Shown here: one piece after another, positions 18,518 to 27,134 of the stretch
How the letters are laid out: each line of letters begins with the position of its first letter
Numbering within the stretch: position 1 is the first letter of the stretch
Assembly (NCBI RefSeq): GCF_000478605.2
Contig: NZ_ASHX02000001.1
Span: 1-64,000 of the forward strand
DNA from: Streptomyces thermolilacinus SPC6
GTDB taxonomy: Bacteria > Actinomycetota > Actinomycetes > Streptomycetales > Streptomycetaceae
Direction of reading: 5' to 3'
DNA: 64,000 bases
The notes under the pieces: generated by a model
The model's database searches: none
The model's input: the letters and a program-made list of their open reading frames with translations, nothing else
What the model was told of the DNA's origin: nothing
Program-made: the position numbers and the translations under genes

Positions 18518-19640
18518 TCAGGCCGCTTCAGCGCGCCGGCGCCTGCCCCAGCGGATGCCTTTTGCACTGCGGATGCGGGCACGTTCTCGGCGCTGGGCGG
18601 CGAGAACGTCGGGGTGGCGGGCGTTCTTGTCGCGCCAGCGTAGGTAGGTGTGCAGGGCCCGGGTCTGGACTGTGTGATTCGGATGGTTGGAGTTGGACAG
18701 CGTGAACTGCCGCAGCGGTGCGAAGTGGGCTTCGATGGGGTTGGCCCCAGGAGGCGTAGGTCGGGGTGAAGCACAGCTCGACCTTGTTCTTGGCCGCCCA
18801 CCTGCGGATCTTCCAGTTCGTGTGGGCGAAGAGGTTGTCGAGGATCACGTAGATCGGGGCGCCGTCCGGGCGGGCTGCCCGGATCGTTCGCAGGGCAGCC
18901 CAGGTGTGGTCGATGCCCTTGCGGCGCCGGATGACACCCCACATCCTGTCGTCGCCGAGGGAGTAGCAGCCGTGGAAGTAGGTAATTCCCTGGGTGCGGC
19001 GGTAGGTGGCTGGCAGCCGGTCAGGGCGGCTCTGTTCGGCCCAGCAGGAGCCGGCGGTGGGGCGGATGCCCAGCGGCCCGAACTCGTCGAAAGCGAATGT
19101 GCGGTCCGGGCGTTCGTTGATTGCGTACTCGATCCGGTCCAGCTTGGCGTCGAACGCTGGATCCGGGGATTCCTTCCAGGTCTTCGTCCGTTGGAAGGTG
19201 ATCCCGCGGCGTGACAGTAATGAGCGCAGGGCCTCGCGGCTGATCCGGACAGGCCGGGCGATGTTGCGTCGCGAGTGATCGGCGAGCTTGCGGATCGGCC
19301 AGCGGGTGAAGGGCTTGCCCAGTGAGGTGGGGCGGGTGGTGGCCGTCGCCACGACGAAGTCTTCGTCGTCACGGCTGAGCAGGCGGGGCCGGCCTCCCGC
19401 CCAGCGAGGGTCCAGGCATGCGAGCCCGATCTCGTTGAACTTGTGGATCACGTCGCGGACAGTGTCCTCGTCCGCTTGGACCAGGCGTGCGATGACCGGG
19501 ACCGTGCTGCCGCCGGCCGAGGCCAGCAGCATCATCGCCCGACGGAACCGCACCGAGCTGGTACTGCCCCACCGCACGATCTGCTGCAGTCTCTGCCCCT
19601 CCTGCTCAGACAGTCCACGAACGCTCACTGGTGCTGCCAC
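18518..19640 (-). pseudogene. IS630-family transposase with a single frameshift
   Basis: From ATG 19640 the protein has the tandem helix-turn-helix N-terminus (SEQEGQRLQQIVRWGSTSSV, VIARLVQADEDTVRDVIHKF). The DDE core follows: RTFAFDEFGPLGIRPTAGSC and IYVILDNLFAHTNWKIRRWA. The third acidic region (ANPIEAHFAPLRQFTLSNSN) is reached only after changing frame near 18748, where a run of four Gs (TCCTGGGGCCAAC) has one base too many. The tail (RSAKGIRWGRRRRAEAA) ends at 18518. One base change would restore it, so a sequencing error cannot be excluded. Confidence 0.8.
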
Positions 19641-19741
19641 CCCGCCTCCCCATGCCGGCCGAAGTCGTCAACAGCACAACGAGCAACCCGGCAAAGGTTC
19701 GCGGTCACAGCACTAGGCCGGCCGCCGCCACCCGGGCTGGG

Positions 19742-20200
19742 GTGTCTCACGCGCGGGACACGGCCGCGCTCGACTACGGGCTGTCCCAGCGGGCCCTGGT
19801 CGCCGTCTCCGCCCGCAGCGATGACGTCGCCGCGCTGATCACCCGGCGCCTGGCAGCGTTGGCCCGCAGCGGCGTACGCGGCCTTGATGAGGCGGCGGTG
19901 CGCGAGGTGGTCCGCCAGGCCGTCCACGACGTGCGCACCGCACCGCCCGTCCCGGCCGGGCCGCCCAGCGACCCGCTCGCCGCCGAAGGACGCCGGCACT
20001 TCGAGGCCCTGGCCACCGTCCAGCCGCCGATCGGGGAGCTGATGCTGGAAGTCGCACCGGCCTACCTGTCCGACACCGACGCCGTCGTGCGCCTCGCCGT
20101 GCTGTGCGACGTCCTCGACGTGACGCTGGACCACGCCCTGGCCACCCGCCGCTACGCCCTGACCGGCGACCAGCGCGCCCAGGTCCCCACCAGCCTGTAG
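19742..20200 (+). CDS. helical hypothetical protein beside the IS630 element
   Basis: The 152-residue product (from GTG 19742) is almost entirely alpha-helical: LSQRALVAVSARSDDVAALI, VREVVRQAVHDVRTAPPVPA, HFEALATVQPPIGELMLEVA and VRLAVLCDVLDVTLDHALAT. The frame is open up to the IS630 end, so the original start may have been lost to that insertion. I do not recognise the family. No ribosome binding site is obvious before the GTG. Confidence 0.45.
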   Translation: MSHARDTAALDYGLSQRALVAVSARSDDVAALITRRLAALARSGVRGLDEAAVREVVRQAVHDVRTAPPVPAGPPSDPLAAEGRRHFEALATVQPPIGELMLEVAPAYLSDTDAVVRLAVLCDVLDVTLDHALATRRYALTGDQRAQVPTSL

Positions 20201-20302
20201 AGCACTCTGCCGCCCCGGCGGGAAACCAGCGCGGACACGGCGGCGGCCCCGGTCCGGGGGACGGTCTACCCGGGCCGCACACGCCGACAGGAGGGACGCG
20301 AC

Positions 20303-20362
20303 ATGCCTACCAACGCCGCAGGCCCCGCGATGTCACGCCGCTGCTCCCCCGGCTGTGACTGA
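20303..20362 (+). CDS. 19-residue micro-ORF with strong ribosome binding site
   Basis: AGGAGGG sits seven bases before an ATG that opens only 19 codons (MPTNAAGPAMSRRCSPGCD, ending TGA). The signal is too good to ignore, but the product is tiny. It may be the beginning of a gene truncated by rearrangement, or a real small peptide with two cysteines. Confidence 0.3.
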   Translation: MPTNAAGPAMSRRCSPGCD

Positions 20363-20617
20363 GCACTTCAGATGGCCGCATCGGCCACGTAGGGCACTCG
20401 GCTCGCGAGCCTCTGCGCAGGGAGGCAGCGGCGCATCCGTATCGGGAAGTGGACCTTTGCGGAGACTGCGGCCTGAGCGGGCCTACACAGGCTGACCTGC
20501 GACGGCTCGGGGCCAGGTGGACCGGGCGTCCTGACGTTGGCCGGCCCACTATCAGGTCTTGCTCCAAGCTCGCCCGGCGCCGGTCTGGCGGCTGTCCGAC
20601 CGGCGGACGGGGCGACG
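20363..20617. other. intergenic, no gene seen
   Basis: Neither strand holds a convincing protein in this stretch between the micro-ORF and the DHFR-family gene. Weak minus-strand text near 20370-20460 has no start. Confidence 0.3.
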
Positions 20618-21223
20618 TCACGCAGGGAGGCCGAGCGGCGGGTGCTCGAGCACACGGGGCTTGTACTCGACCAACTGGATGCGGCCGTCGAAGGTACGGT
20701 GATCGATCATCTCGAGGGCGACATCCGGATAGCCGTCGTAGATGCGTTCTTCGCCCGTTGCCCCGGTGATCACCGGGAACATCACGACCCGGAAACGGTC
20801 CACGAGTCCGGCTCGTAGCAGGGACCGGCACAGGCTGAGGCTGCCGATCGTGCTGAGGAGCCCCGAGCCACTCGACTTCATGGCGCGGACCGCCTCGACG
20901 GCGTCGTCGCGGACGAGCGTGGAGTTGGCCCACGTCAGTGGCTCCCCGAGTGAGGAGGAGAACACCACCTTGGAGGCTTGCGTGAGCTCGTCGACGGACG
21001 CCTCTTCCTCGGGCCTGAACTCGTCTTGCCCATTCGGGACCTCGCCCGCGGCGAAGCCCGACATCAGGCGGTAGGTGTTCGCTCCCATCAGGTAGGTGGC
21101 CTCGGGCTGCTCGCCGAGCCATGCGAGGTACTCCGGGCCCTCAAGGCCCCAGAACCCAGGCCATCCCTCTCCCGACGCGTGGCCGTCGAGGGAGGTGATG
21201 AAGTCGACCAGAAGCTCCGACAT
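20618..21223 (-). CDS. dihydrofolate reductase / RibD C-terminal family protein
   Basis: The 201-residue protein has the family's N-terminal strand (LLVDFITSLDGHASGEGWPG), the cofactor-site motif TYLMGANTYRLMSGFAAG, SKVVFSSSLGEPLTWANSTL, a glycine-rich turn in STIGSLSLCRSLLRAGLVD, and the terminal VVMFPVITGATGEERIYDG. Members bind NADPH, but most actinomycete copies have no assigned substrate; it is unlikely to be the housekeeping folate enzyme. GGAAAGGA precedes the ATG. Length is normal and the frame intact. Confidence 0.85.
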   Translation of the reverse strand: MSELLVDFITSLDGHASGEGWPGFWGLEGPEYLAWLGEQPEATYLMGANTYRLMSGFAAGEVPNGQDEFRPEEEASVDELTQASKVVFSSSLGEPLTWANSTLVRDDAVEAVRAMKSSGSGLLSTIGSLSLCRSLLRAGLVDRFRVVMFPVITGATGEERIYDGYPDVALEMIDHRTFDGRIQLVEYKPRVLEHPPLGLPA

Positions 21224-21464
21224 GGCGGTGTCCTTTCCTGGGGTGTCACGAGCTTGGACCGGCCGGGAGCCCCGGACTCATCGGCCGCGCTGTGGAGTAA
21301 CGAGAAAACCCATGTCTGCAGCCGATCAGATCGGCGGAGCGCCACCCGCGAACGGCCCGGGCCAACGTCACGCTCAGCCGGGCCAGGTACAACGCTCAGA
21401 GGCCGAGTGCAACGCTCAGCAACACCGGCTCGGGCAGGGCCGGCGCGGGAAAGGACCGGCCCTT

Positions 21465-21598
21465 TCAGTAGCCCAGGTCCGGGTAGTCGATATCGGTGAA
21501 CTGGACCGCCAGGTCGTCGGCGCGGCGGCCGCCGTCCTTGAAGTAGACCTCCTGGAGCCCTTCCGCGACGATCTGCCGCAGCCGCCGCTTGGATGTGC
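21465..21598 (-). pseudogene. tpg: 3' fragment of tpg (telomere terminal protein)
   Basis: About 44 codons read SKRRLRQIVAEGLQEVYFKD, GGRRADDLAVQFTDIDYPDL, GY and stop. This is the characteristic C-terminus of Tpg, the protein covalently attached to telomeres of linear Streptomyces replicons (family tails look like RQIVAEGLQEAYF.DGGRR...FTD.DY). Nothing of the N-terminal two thirds is present here. A separate tpg fragment covering the middle of the protein lies 5.2 kb away at about 26800-27070 on the same strand and in the right order. The fragment abuts a parB remnant on the opposite strand. Confidence 0.7.
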
Positions 21599-21603
21599 CG
21601 CCG

Positions 21604-22190
21604 CTCAATCAGGCGCGGGCCATCCAGGAACTGCTGACGAGGCACGGTTCGCAAGGGAAGGTTGCCAAGCGACTTCCCGACGGCCTGCAGCAGAAGGTGG
21701 AGTCCGGGGAGCTGGCAGTCAAGGACGGCCGCCGTATCGGACGGCTCCCCGAACACCAGCAGCGCGCTGAGGCCGACAAAGCTCTTAACCGGGTCATGGC
21801 CCCCCGCAAGCCGCGCGGCAAGGCCGCGTCCCGTGCAGGGCCCCGCCGCGGCGCCGGAAGTGGCGGTCCCGCACCAGGCCGGCGGCGAGGAGGCTGCGCG
21901 GGCCCTTAACCCGGTTGAGACGCAATGGCTCGAAACGGGGGCTGAGACCTCGCAGGCCCTTATGCCGGTTAAGAGGGAAAGCGGGGCGGCTGAGCAGCAA
22001 GCGGAGCCGCCGGCGGTTGTGGAACGCATCGTCGCCGAAGCGGGTCGATTCGCAGACTTTCTGACTTCCCTGGTCCCGGTACTCGACAACGCAACGGCCG
22101 CCAACCCCACGCGGGCCAACGAGTTCGTAGCTCAGCTGCGCGGTCGCCTCGAGCGCGCCGTCGAGAACCTGCCCCAGCAGGGTCCCAGCG
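21604..22190 (+). pseudogene. ParB/RepB partition protein remnant
   Basis: The opening text (QARAIQELLTRHGSQGKVAK, then LQQKVESGELAVKDGRRIGR, LPEHQQRAEADKALN) is the DNA-binding core of a ParB-type partition protein. The recognition helix between VAK and LQQKV is shortened (only RLPDG). The frame changes near 21850 into GGEEAARALNPVETQWLETG, then VERIVAEAGRFADFLTSLV and QLRGRLERAVENLPQQG. The 5' half is missing and no stop is preserved in a sensible place. It suggests plasmid-derived DNA. Confidence 0.6.
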
Positions 22191-22339
22191 GTGAGTGTGG
22201 CGCCAGGCCGCTACAGCTTCACCGCCTCCACCCCCGTCGCCGGCGGCTTGCGCCCGCTGCGCGACCCGGACGCGTCCGTGCTCGACGAGGACGACGGTAC
22301 GGTCTGCGTACAGGCCTCGCCGGTCAGATCCTCAGGCTC

Positions 22340-22942
22340 TCAGTGGGGGTCCCTGCGCATGCACCACGTGCGAGGACCGTTGCCGGGGAGCTGGACATCG
22401 GCGGTGACCTTGAAGCCGAGACGTTCGTAGAACCGCACGTTCGCCTCGCTGGAGGTCTCCAGGAACGCCGGACACCCAGCGCGCTCGGCCTCCTGGATCC
22501 CAGGAATCAGTACGGCGCTGCCGAGGCCCTTCCCCTGGGCCTCGGGGGCGGTGGCCACGGTCTCCAGGAACCATCCCGGCTCCTTGGGCCGGTACGGGGC
22601 CATGGCCGCGTCCGCAGTCGCAGAAACGGCGGCCCGGTCGCCGCTGAGTTCCCCGAGGATCGGCCCGAGTTCGGCGAAGGCGGGCGAGGGATCCTGGCCA
22701 GGAACGGCCCAGACAGCCACGGCGCGGCCTTCGTCAGCTACCCAGACACGGCCGTACACCATGCCGATACGGGTCAGGCACAGCTGCTGGTAACGCCGGA
22801 TCCGCTCCTCGTGACCATCCGCCGCGATCACGTGCCGTGTGTAGGGGTAGTCGGCGAAGGCCCGAGCGAGAGTATCGACCGCAGCGGGGACGTCGGCGTC
22901 GGTGATGGGACGTACGGAAGGAGCGTTCTGGTGCTGCGACAT
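22340..22942 (-). CDS. GNAT-family N-acetyltransferase
   Basis: The 200-residue protein shows the GNAT fold: VRPITDADVPAAVDTLARAF at the start, an acceptor-site strand (VYGRVWVADEGRAVAVWAVP), the acetyl-CoA loop FLETVATAPEAQGKGLGSAV (Q/R-x-x-G-x-G/A), and the terminal AFLETSSEANVRFYERLGFK. This subgroup often acetylates small amines or antibiotics such as puromycin, but the substrate is not predictable. The reading frame is open upstream to 23122; ATG 22942 is chosen because the family begins there. Confidence 0.85.
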   Translation of the reverse strand: MSQHQNAPSVRPITDADVPAAVDTLARAFADYPYTRHVIAADGHEERIRRYQQLCLTRIGMVYGRVWVADEGRAVAVWAVPGQDPSPAFAELGPILGELSGDRAAVSATADAAMAPYRPKEPGWFLETVATAPEAQGKGLGSAVLIPGIQEAERAGCPAFLETSSEANVRFYERLGFKVTADVQLPGNGPRTWCMRRDPH

Positions 22943-23639
22943 GTTCACCGAACGATCTTGACAGCAGGTTACTGCCTCGGCAACGCATTTCACCGGGCAC
23001 CTATGCCCTGCACAACTGCTGACCCCGAGAAGCAATGACTTCCACCCTGACGCCTCGCCAACACACCCGTCGTCGAAATCTTTTGGCCACAGGCAGCGGG
23101 CGCGTCCAATGAACCCGTGCAATCCCAGGTTGCGCGGCGACCCGAATGCAATCAGATTGGTCCTGGCTCAGATTTCGTGCAGTGGCCACGTGAGTGACGG
23201 CTGACCGTCGGCGCGGGGGCCTGGTCAGTGTCCTGACTGGGGGCCGCCGGGCCAGGGGCCGAAGGCCGACGCTCCCCGCTCGCCGCCCTGACACGCGGTA
23301 CGGCCGCGCGGTGACGGGCGCCCCGGTTGTCTCCGGCCGGGGCGCCCCTTCGTCTGTAGCTCCGGGCGGCCTGGCCGGAGTCGGCGGCCGGACCCGAGGG
23401 GCCGGGTGCGTGCCTGGGACCGCGGCGGCGCGGGCGCGGGTGAGAGCGGGCTCGGCGGTCCACTCGCGGTCAGCGGCCCGCTCGGCGGTGGTACGGGCCC
23501 GCGGATCGCGGGTGGGGAGTGCGTGGGGGAACGTCGCGGGGCAGGCCCGAACGCCCGGCATCGTGCGGTGGCACTCACGGCGGCGGTCTCCCCCACCCGT
23601 CGCCCGGGCTGTGGGTGAGAGGGAGTTGATGACGAGCAT
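22943..23639. other. intergenic region, no gene recognised
   Basis: About 700 bases of very GC-rich sequence with long but low-complexity open frames in several directions. The 23285-23340 region contains a GC-rich inverted sequence (GGGCGCCCCGG ... CCGGGGCGCCCC, about 23317-23345) that may be a terminator. Confidence 0.35.
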
Positions 23640-24258
23640 GCGGTCGCTCGTCACGGCTGAGCGGCTTGGCGTAGGTCGCGTCGAGTGTCTCGCGGATGCC
23701 TTGGACGCGGACGGACAGGTCGGCCGAGGCGCGCCTGCCCCCGATCTCCGGACCGAGCGGCTGGAGCAGTTCCGGGGAGAACTTGGTGACCGGGCCGGTC
23801 AGTGCGCACCGTGCGGGTCGCGGCGCCGTAGTGCTTTTGAGGTAGTGGCCGACGGCGAGCGCGCCGAAGGACCAGCCGACCACGGTGGTCCGGCGGAGGC
23901 CGGCGGCCTCGCGCACGTTGCGGATGCCGGCCGCCCAGCGTGCCCGTCGGCGTACGCGTCGGGCGAGTCCGGCACCGAGGAGGCTCCGTGGCCGCGCATG
24001 TCGAAGGTGACCAGCCGGAGGCGGGCAGCCAGGTGCTCCACCTGCCGGTGCCAGGACAGGCTGCTGCGGCCGAGGCCGTGGACGAACAGGATCCCGGGGG
24101 CGGCGGGGTTGCCGTAGGCCTTCGCCGACAGGGTGAGACCGGGAGGTGCGCACCGACAGTGCTTCTCCGGGTGGGGGCGTCCTCGGCTTCCCGGCGGGTG
24201 TCGCGTGCGCGGTTCCGGCGGTGAGGGCCTGGGCGGCCGTGGTCGCGGCCACACCCAT
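23640..24258 (-). pseudogene. exported alpha/beta hydrolase, frameshifted and 3'-truncated
   Basis: A signal-like start (MGVAATTAAQALTAGTAHA) is followed after a frame change by LTLSAKAYGNPAAPGILFVH, GLGRSSLSWHRQVEHLAARL and RLVTFDMRGHGASSVPDSPD. A second frame change near 23940 leads to AGLRRTTVVGWSFGALAVGH, containing the nucleophile elbow G-W-S-F-G. The acid and the catalytic histidine expected later are missing: text stops making sense after YAKPLSRDE near 23640. It is a non-functional remnant of a secreted hydrolase. Confidence 0.7.
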
Positions 24259-24540
24259 TGTGGTGCCGGTCGAGGGTTCTGCGGGAGAGGGGCACGGCGG
24301 GGCCTTTCGCGGTATGCCTGGCAGGCGGTTCTTCGCGGTCTCGTCCGACGTTGCCCGTTCGGTGGGGCCTGGCGCCTCGGCAGTGGCCGCCTAGCGTGCG
24401 CGAGGGCCCCGCCCGGAAGGGGGGTGACCCGGGGGAAGGGAAGTAGGTGGACACCGCGGGCGCGTTCGGGGACCGCGGCGCCCACCTGCTTCTCCTGTGT
24501 TCGTGTACGACCGGACAGGGACGGGCCGGCACCGTGGTGG

Positions 24541-25047
24541 TCAGGTGAGCGGGGTGGCGGTGGGGAGGGCGGCCAGGACGGACGGGTAAGTCGTGCGGAC
24601 CGCAGTCGTGTGGAAGCCGAACTTGTCGAGGGCGAGGGGGGTGATCTCGCGCTTGTAGCCGTTGGAGACCAGGTAGACGGTGGTGTCGTCGGTGCTGCGG
24701 GCGAGGTGGGCGTAGGCGGTGAGTGGCCCGCCGTCGGTGATGTTCGCGGTGGTGAGGACGAGGCGCACCCCGTCGGTGGTGCGGAAGAGGGCGTTGTAGG
24801 TGACGGAGCTGGGGATGAGGTGCCGCTTGCCGTCGAGGACGAGGTAGACGTCGTCGGAGTTGACCGCCTTGATCCGCAGGCCGTTGAGCTCGGGGAACAG
24901 TTCGCCCTGGGCCTGGGTGGCCGTGGAGACGGCCGGGGCCGGGGCCTGCGGGGTGGCGGCGTGCGCGGAGAACGCGGCGCCTGCGGTGACCGCTCCCAGG
25001 GCGGCGAGCACGACGGCGACGCGCGGCGTGAGGGACTGCTTGTTCAT
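24541..25047 (-). CDS. secreted repeat protein
   Basis: The 168-residue precursor starts MNKQSLTPRVAVVLAALGAV and has a Sec signal peptide ending near FSAHAA. The mature region repeats the pattern VYLVLDGKRHLIPSSVTYNAL and VYLVSNGYKREITPLALDKF, with an LFPELNGLRIKAVNSDD segment before it. This looks like short beta-strand repeats found in secreted Streptomyces proteins of unknown role. TTGGAGAA precedes the ATG at 25047; the longer frame to 25107 lacks a signal. AT-rich DNA upstream (25110-25140, including GTTGAACGTTAACC) is a likely promoter. Confidence 0.65.
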   Translation of the reverse strand: MNKQSLTPRVAVVLAALGAVTAGAAFSAHAATPQAPAPAVSTATQAQGELFPELNGLRIKAVNSDDVYLVLDGKRHLIPSSVTYNALFRTTDGVRLVLTTANITDGGPLTAYAHLARSTDDTTVYLVSNGYKREITPLALDKFGFHTTAVRTTYPSVLAALPTATPLT

Positions 25048-25128
25048 GACGATTCTCCAATCAGCGTCCGGGGGTTGGGTGGCCCGGGCCGATTCCCGGT
25101 CTCCCACCCCCTCGAAGATAGTTGAACG

Positions 25129-25335
25129 TTAACCTATTTTTGTTGATGCGTCCACAACTTCGTTGGGTCTCGTGTCGGCCAACTCCTCCGCACGGCGCAC
25201 GAACTGACACACCGTCTCGTCAGGGCCCTGTGCGACCAGCGAATACAGAACGTCGGGATCCGCGGACCGGGCCGCCTCGATCCGAACACCGCCCTCGCCG
25301 GCGAGGACCTCGACCCGGTCACCCTCTCCCCGTCC
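25129..25335 (-). pseudogene. 3' coding fragment, family unknown
   Basis: About 65 codons (RVEVLAGEGGVRIEAARSAD, PDVLYSLVAQGPDETVCQFV, RRAEELADTRPNEVVDASTK) end at 25129. In an adjacent frame the sequence just upstream reads DGVRITTDGE, so a frameshift near 25330 is likely. There is no proper start. It could be a small regulator-associated protein remnant; function not assigned. Confidence 0.35.
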
Positions 25336-25658
25336 GTGGTGATGCGGACGCCGTCTGCGGTGGAGCGCGTCCGGCTGATCCAGCGACTCTGCGGGGACCG
25401 CCCGGACCCCCTGCCGGCCGTTCATCACGAAGGGACCGTGGCGGCCGACGGGGTGCACGGACGGGCGGTTAGCCGAGCAGCGGCACGAAGGCTTCGGGGC
25501 TTGCGCGCCGCCCTGCCGGTGACATGGCCTCCGGACCCCGGACCCGGCGAGCCGTCCGGCGGGACTGAAGGCCCCACCGGAGCCGCGCTGCGGGTGCCAC
25601 GGCACTCCGGGGCGGCACCGGGGATCGTCGTACCAGGGGTCGGGCCAGGACAGCCCGG

Positions 25659-25955
25659 TCAGCGGCCGTCGCGGGCGGGCCCCAGGTGCTGCCGGTACAG
25701 GACCAGGTGCTCGCCGCAGAGGACTCCGCCGCGGACGTCGCCGGTGGCCGTGAAGCCCGTGTGGTGGACGTAGTCGATGTGGCCGCCGGTGGCGGTACGA
25801 CCACCAGTGCAGGCACTCCGACAGGTGCCGCGTGCCTCGTCGTAGCGCCCGCCGGGGAGCGGTTCCCGGCGGATGCGGCCCTCTGCGGTCACCCACATGC
25901 CGACGAAGGGGTGCGGAGCGGCGGCGGGGGCGCCTTCGGTGCCCCTGGCACCCAC
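25659..25955 (-). CDS. Atu4866-domain protein, 5' end uncertain
   Basis: The core reads HPFVGMWVTAEGRIRREPLP, GGRYDEARGTCRSACTGGRT, then ATGGHIDYVHHTGFTATGDV, RGGVLCGEHLVLYRQHL. This matches the small beta-barrel Atu4866 family (typically 80 residues, often beside stress or redox genes). Some conserved aromatic positions are replaced by cysteine, suggesting drift. ATG context at the 5' end is poor; an ATG at about 25994 in another frame (MSAARCH...) may be the original start before a frameshift. A MarR regulator lies just upstream on the same strand. Confidence 0.55.
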   Translation of the reverse strand: MGARGTEGAPAAAPHPFVGMWVTAEGRIRREPLPGGRYDEARGTCRSACTGGRTATGGHIDYVHHTGFTATGDVRGGVLCGEHLVLYRQHLGPARDGR

Positions 25956-26056
25956 GGTGCCCGCTACCGCCGCGGTGGCACCGGGCCGCGCTCATGCCGG
26001 GTGTGTTCCACCCGCCGTCCCACTCGCCGACGGGCCGGCAGCCGCGTGGAGCACGG

Positions 26057-26524
26057 TCAGTCCTGTGTTTCGTCGTCGACCGCGGCGAGGATGCGATCGA
26101 GGAACTGACCGAGGAGGCGGACCTCTTCGGCGTCGAGCGGGCCGAAGAAGAGCCGCCGCACGGTCTGCGCGTGGCGGGGAGCCGCCTCCTCGATGGCCTT
26201 GCGTCCGGCAGGAGTGAGACGGACCATGGAGCCGCGTGCGTCATCGAGGCACGCTTCGCGCATCACCAGGCCCCGCCTCTCCATGCGGCTGACCTGGTGG
26301 GAGAGGCGGCTGCGCTCCCAGTCGACCTCAGCCGCCAGATCTCTGGCCCGCAGCAGGCCCTCCGGGGCTTCGGACAGCGGCGCGAGCAGCGCGTAGTCGG
26401 CTGCGGAGAGTCCGGAATCACGCAGGAGCTGCCGCTCCTGGGCCTTGTGCAGGTCGCGACGCAGGCGACGATATTTCGCCCACACGTCGGCTTCTTCCGC
26501 GTTCAGCCATGGCGGTTCGGTCAC
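26057..26524 (-). CDS. MarR-family transcriptional regulator
   Basis: The 155-residue protein has the MarR winged helix: LRDSGLSAADYALLAPLSEA, LRARDLAAEVDWERSRLSHQ (recognition helix), VSRMERRGLVMREACLDDAR and the wing GSMVRLTPAGRKAIEEAAP. A C-terminal dimerisation helix follows. It lies about 100 bases upstream of the Atu4866 gene on the same strand and is likely co-transcribed with it. The upstream region (26527-26565) holds a promoter-like AT-rich segment with a GTGACGTGTCAAC motif that may be its own operator. Confidence 0.85.
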   Translation of the reverse strand: MTEPPWLNAEEADVWAKYRRLRRDLHKAQERQLLRDSGLSAADYALLAPLSEAPEGLLRARDLAAEVDWERSRLSHQVSRMERRGLVMREACLDDARGSMVRLTPAGRKAIEEAAPRHAQTVRRLFFGPLDAEEVRLLGQFLDRILAAVDDETQD

Positions 26525-26526
26525 GA

Positions 26527-26565
26527 CCGAAGGCTACCATATTGTTGACACGTCACTAAAAGTGG
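26527..26565 (-). promoter_or_regulatory. probable MarR promoter/operator
   Basis: In this GC-rich context the segment TTTTAGTGACGTGTCAACAA followed by TATGG stands out. It places a CAATAT-like -10 about 30 bases before the marR ATG and contains an imperfect inverted GTGAC/GTCAAC motif, suitable for autoregulation. No experimental support; inferred from composition and position. Confidence 0.4.
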
Positions 26566-26599
26566 AGGCGGGGGCCGTCTCCCGGAACGGCGTACGCGA

Positions 26600-26775
26600 C
26601 CGTTGAGCCACGGCGACGAGCTCCGCGCCGATGTGCCGTTACTGGAGTTCCCGGTCATCCTGGACCTGTTCCAGCCGGTAGACGGCACCGATCGGCACGA
26701 CCAGCAGCCCCTACCGCACCGACGACGCCAGTTCCGCCACCAACTCGGCGGAGAAGACGCCCCTGCGCCCGGTGG
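26600..26775 (-). pseudogene. C-terminal scrap of a zinc-type alcohol dehydrogenase
   Basis: The minus strand reads GVFSAELVAELASSVR, stop, GLLVVPIGAVYRLEQVQDDR, ELQ, stop, RHIGAEL. This is the final strand-helix pattern of NADP-dependent medium-chain dehydrogenases (usually ...LP.A.VYPLEQA.EAHR.LE..H..GKIVL). Two in-frame stops show it is dead. Confidence 0.45.
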
Positions 26776-26799
26776 AACACCCCGCAGCGGACCACCGCG

Positions 26800-27070
26800 C
26801 GACCGTCGGCGGTGCCGATGGGCGCGGTGTACCCGAACCGGGCGCGGGTCTCCACCGTGATCCCGCCCGTGGTGGCGGCCTGCTTGCGGCGCTACCGGCG
26901 GACACGGGGCTGCCAGCGCGGCCGTCCCATTACGTCGACCCGCGCCGCCACGTCAAGCCGCAGGTGCCTGCGGGCCCCGCACCGGCAGCGGTTCACCGAA
27001 TCGGCAGCGACGCCGATCTGAGCCGCGACCGCCCGCGCGCTGCCGGCCGACAAGCCGGAGGGACGTTTGT
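26800..27070 (-). pseudogene. tpg: internal fragment of tpg (telomere terminal protein)
   Basis: Reading down the minus strand, one frame gives SARAVAAQIGVAADSVNRCR (degraded helix-turn-helix), MGRPRWQPRVRR, an in-frame TAG at 26892-26894, then RRKQAATTGGITVETRARFG, YTAPIGTADGRAVV. The text RWQPRVR...GI.VETRARFGYTA.IG is the signature of the central part of Tpg terminal proteins. After about 26800 the similarity ends and dehydrogenase remnant sequence begins. A C-terminal tpg fragment lies at 21465-21598. Together they cover the central and C-terminal regions, with the segment between them missing. Confidence 0.65.
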
Positions 27071-27134
27071 TCGAGCCCGGATGGTGCACACGAGGAGCTA
27101 ACACCACCTTCACAGGGAGAGACGGAGACACACC

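Larger units (their letters stand above)
18221..19713 (-). mobile_element. IS630-family element carrying a passenger ORF
   Basis: The 1493-bp element has 29-bp inverted ends (24 of 29 matching), both opening GTGCTGTGACCG, and is flanked by TA on each side (18219-18220 and 19714-19715), the expected target duplication of IS630/Tc1 elements. It contains the minus-strand transposase and, between the left end and the transposase stop, a convergent plus-strand ORF of 88 codons. It separates the Tn554-like integrase from the gene at 19742. The transposase has one frameshift. Confidence 0.85.

Noticed and set aside
20618..21223. housekeeping dihydrofolate reductase (folA)
   Set aside because: The sequence belongs to the RibD-C-terminal-like family; key folate-site residues of FolA are not recognisable.
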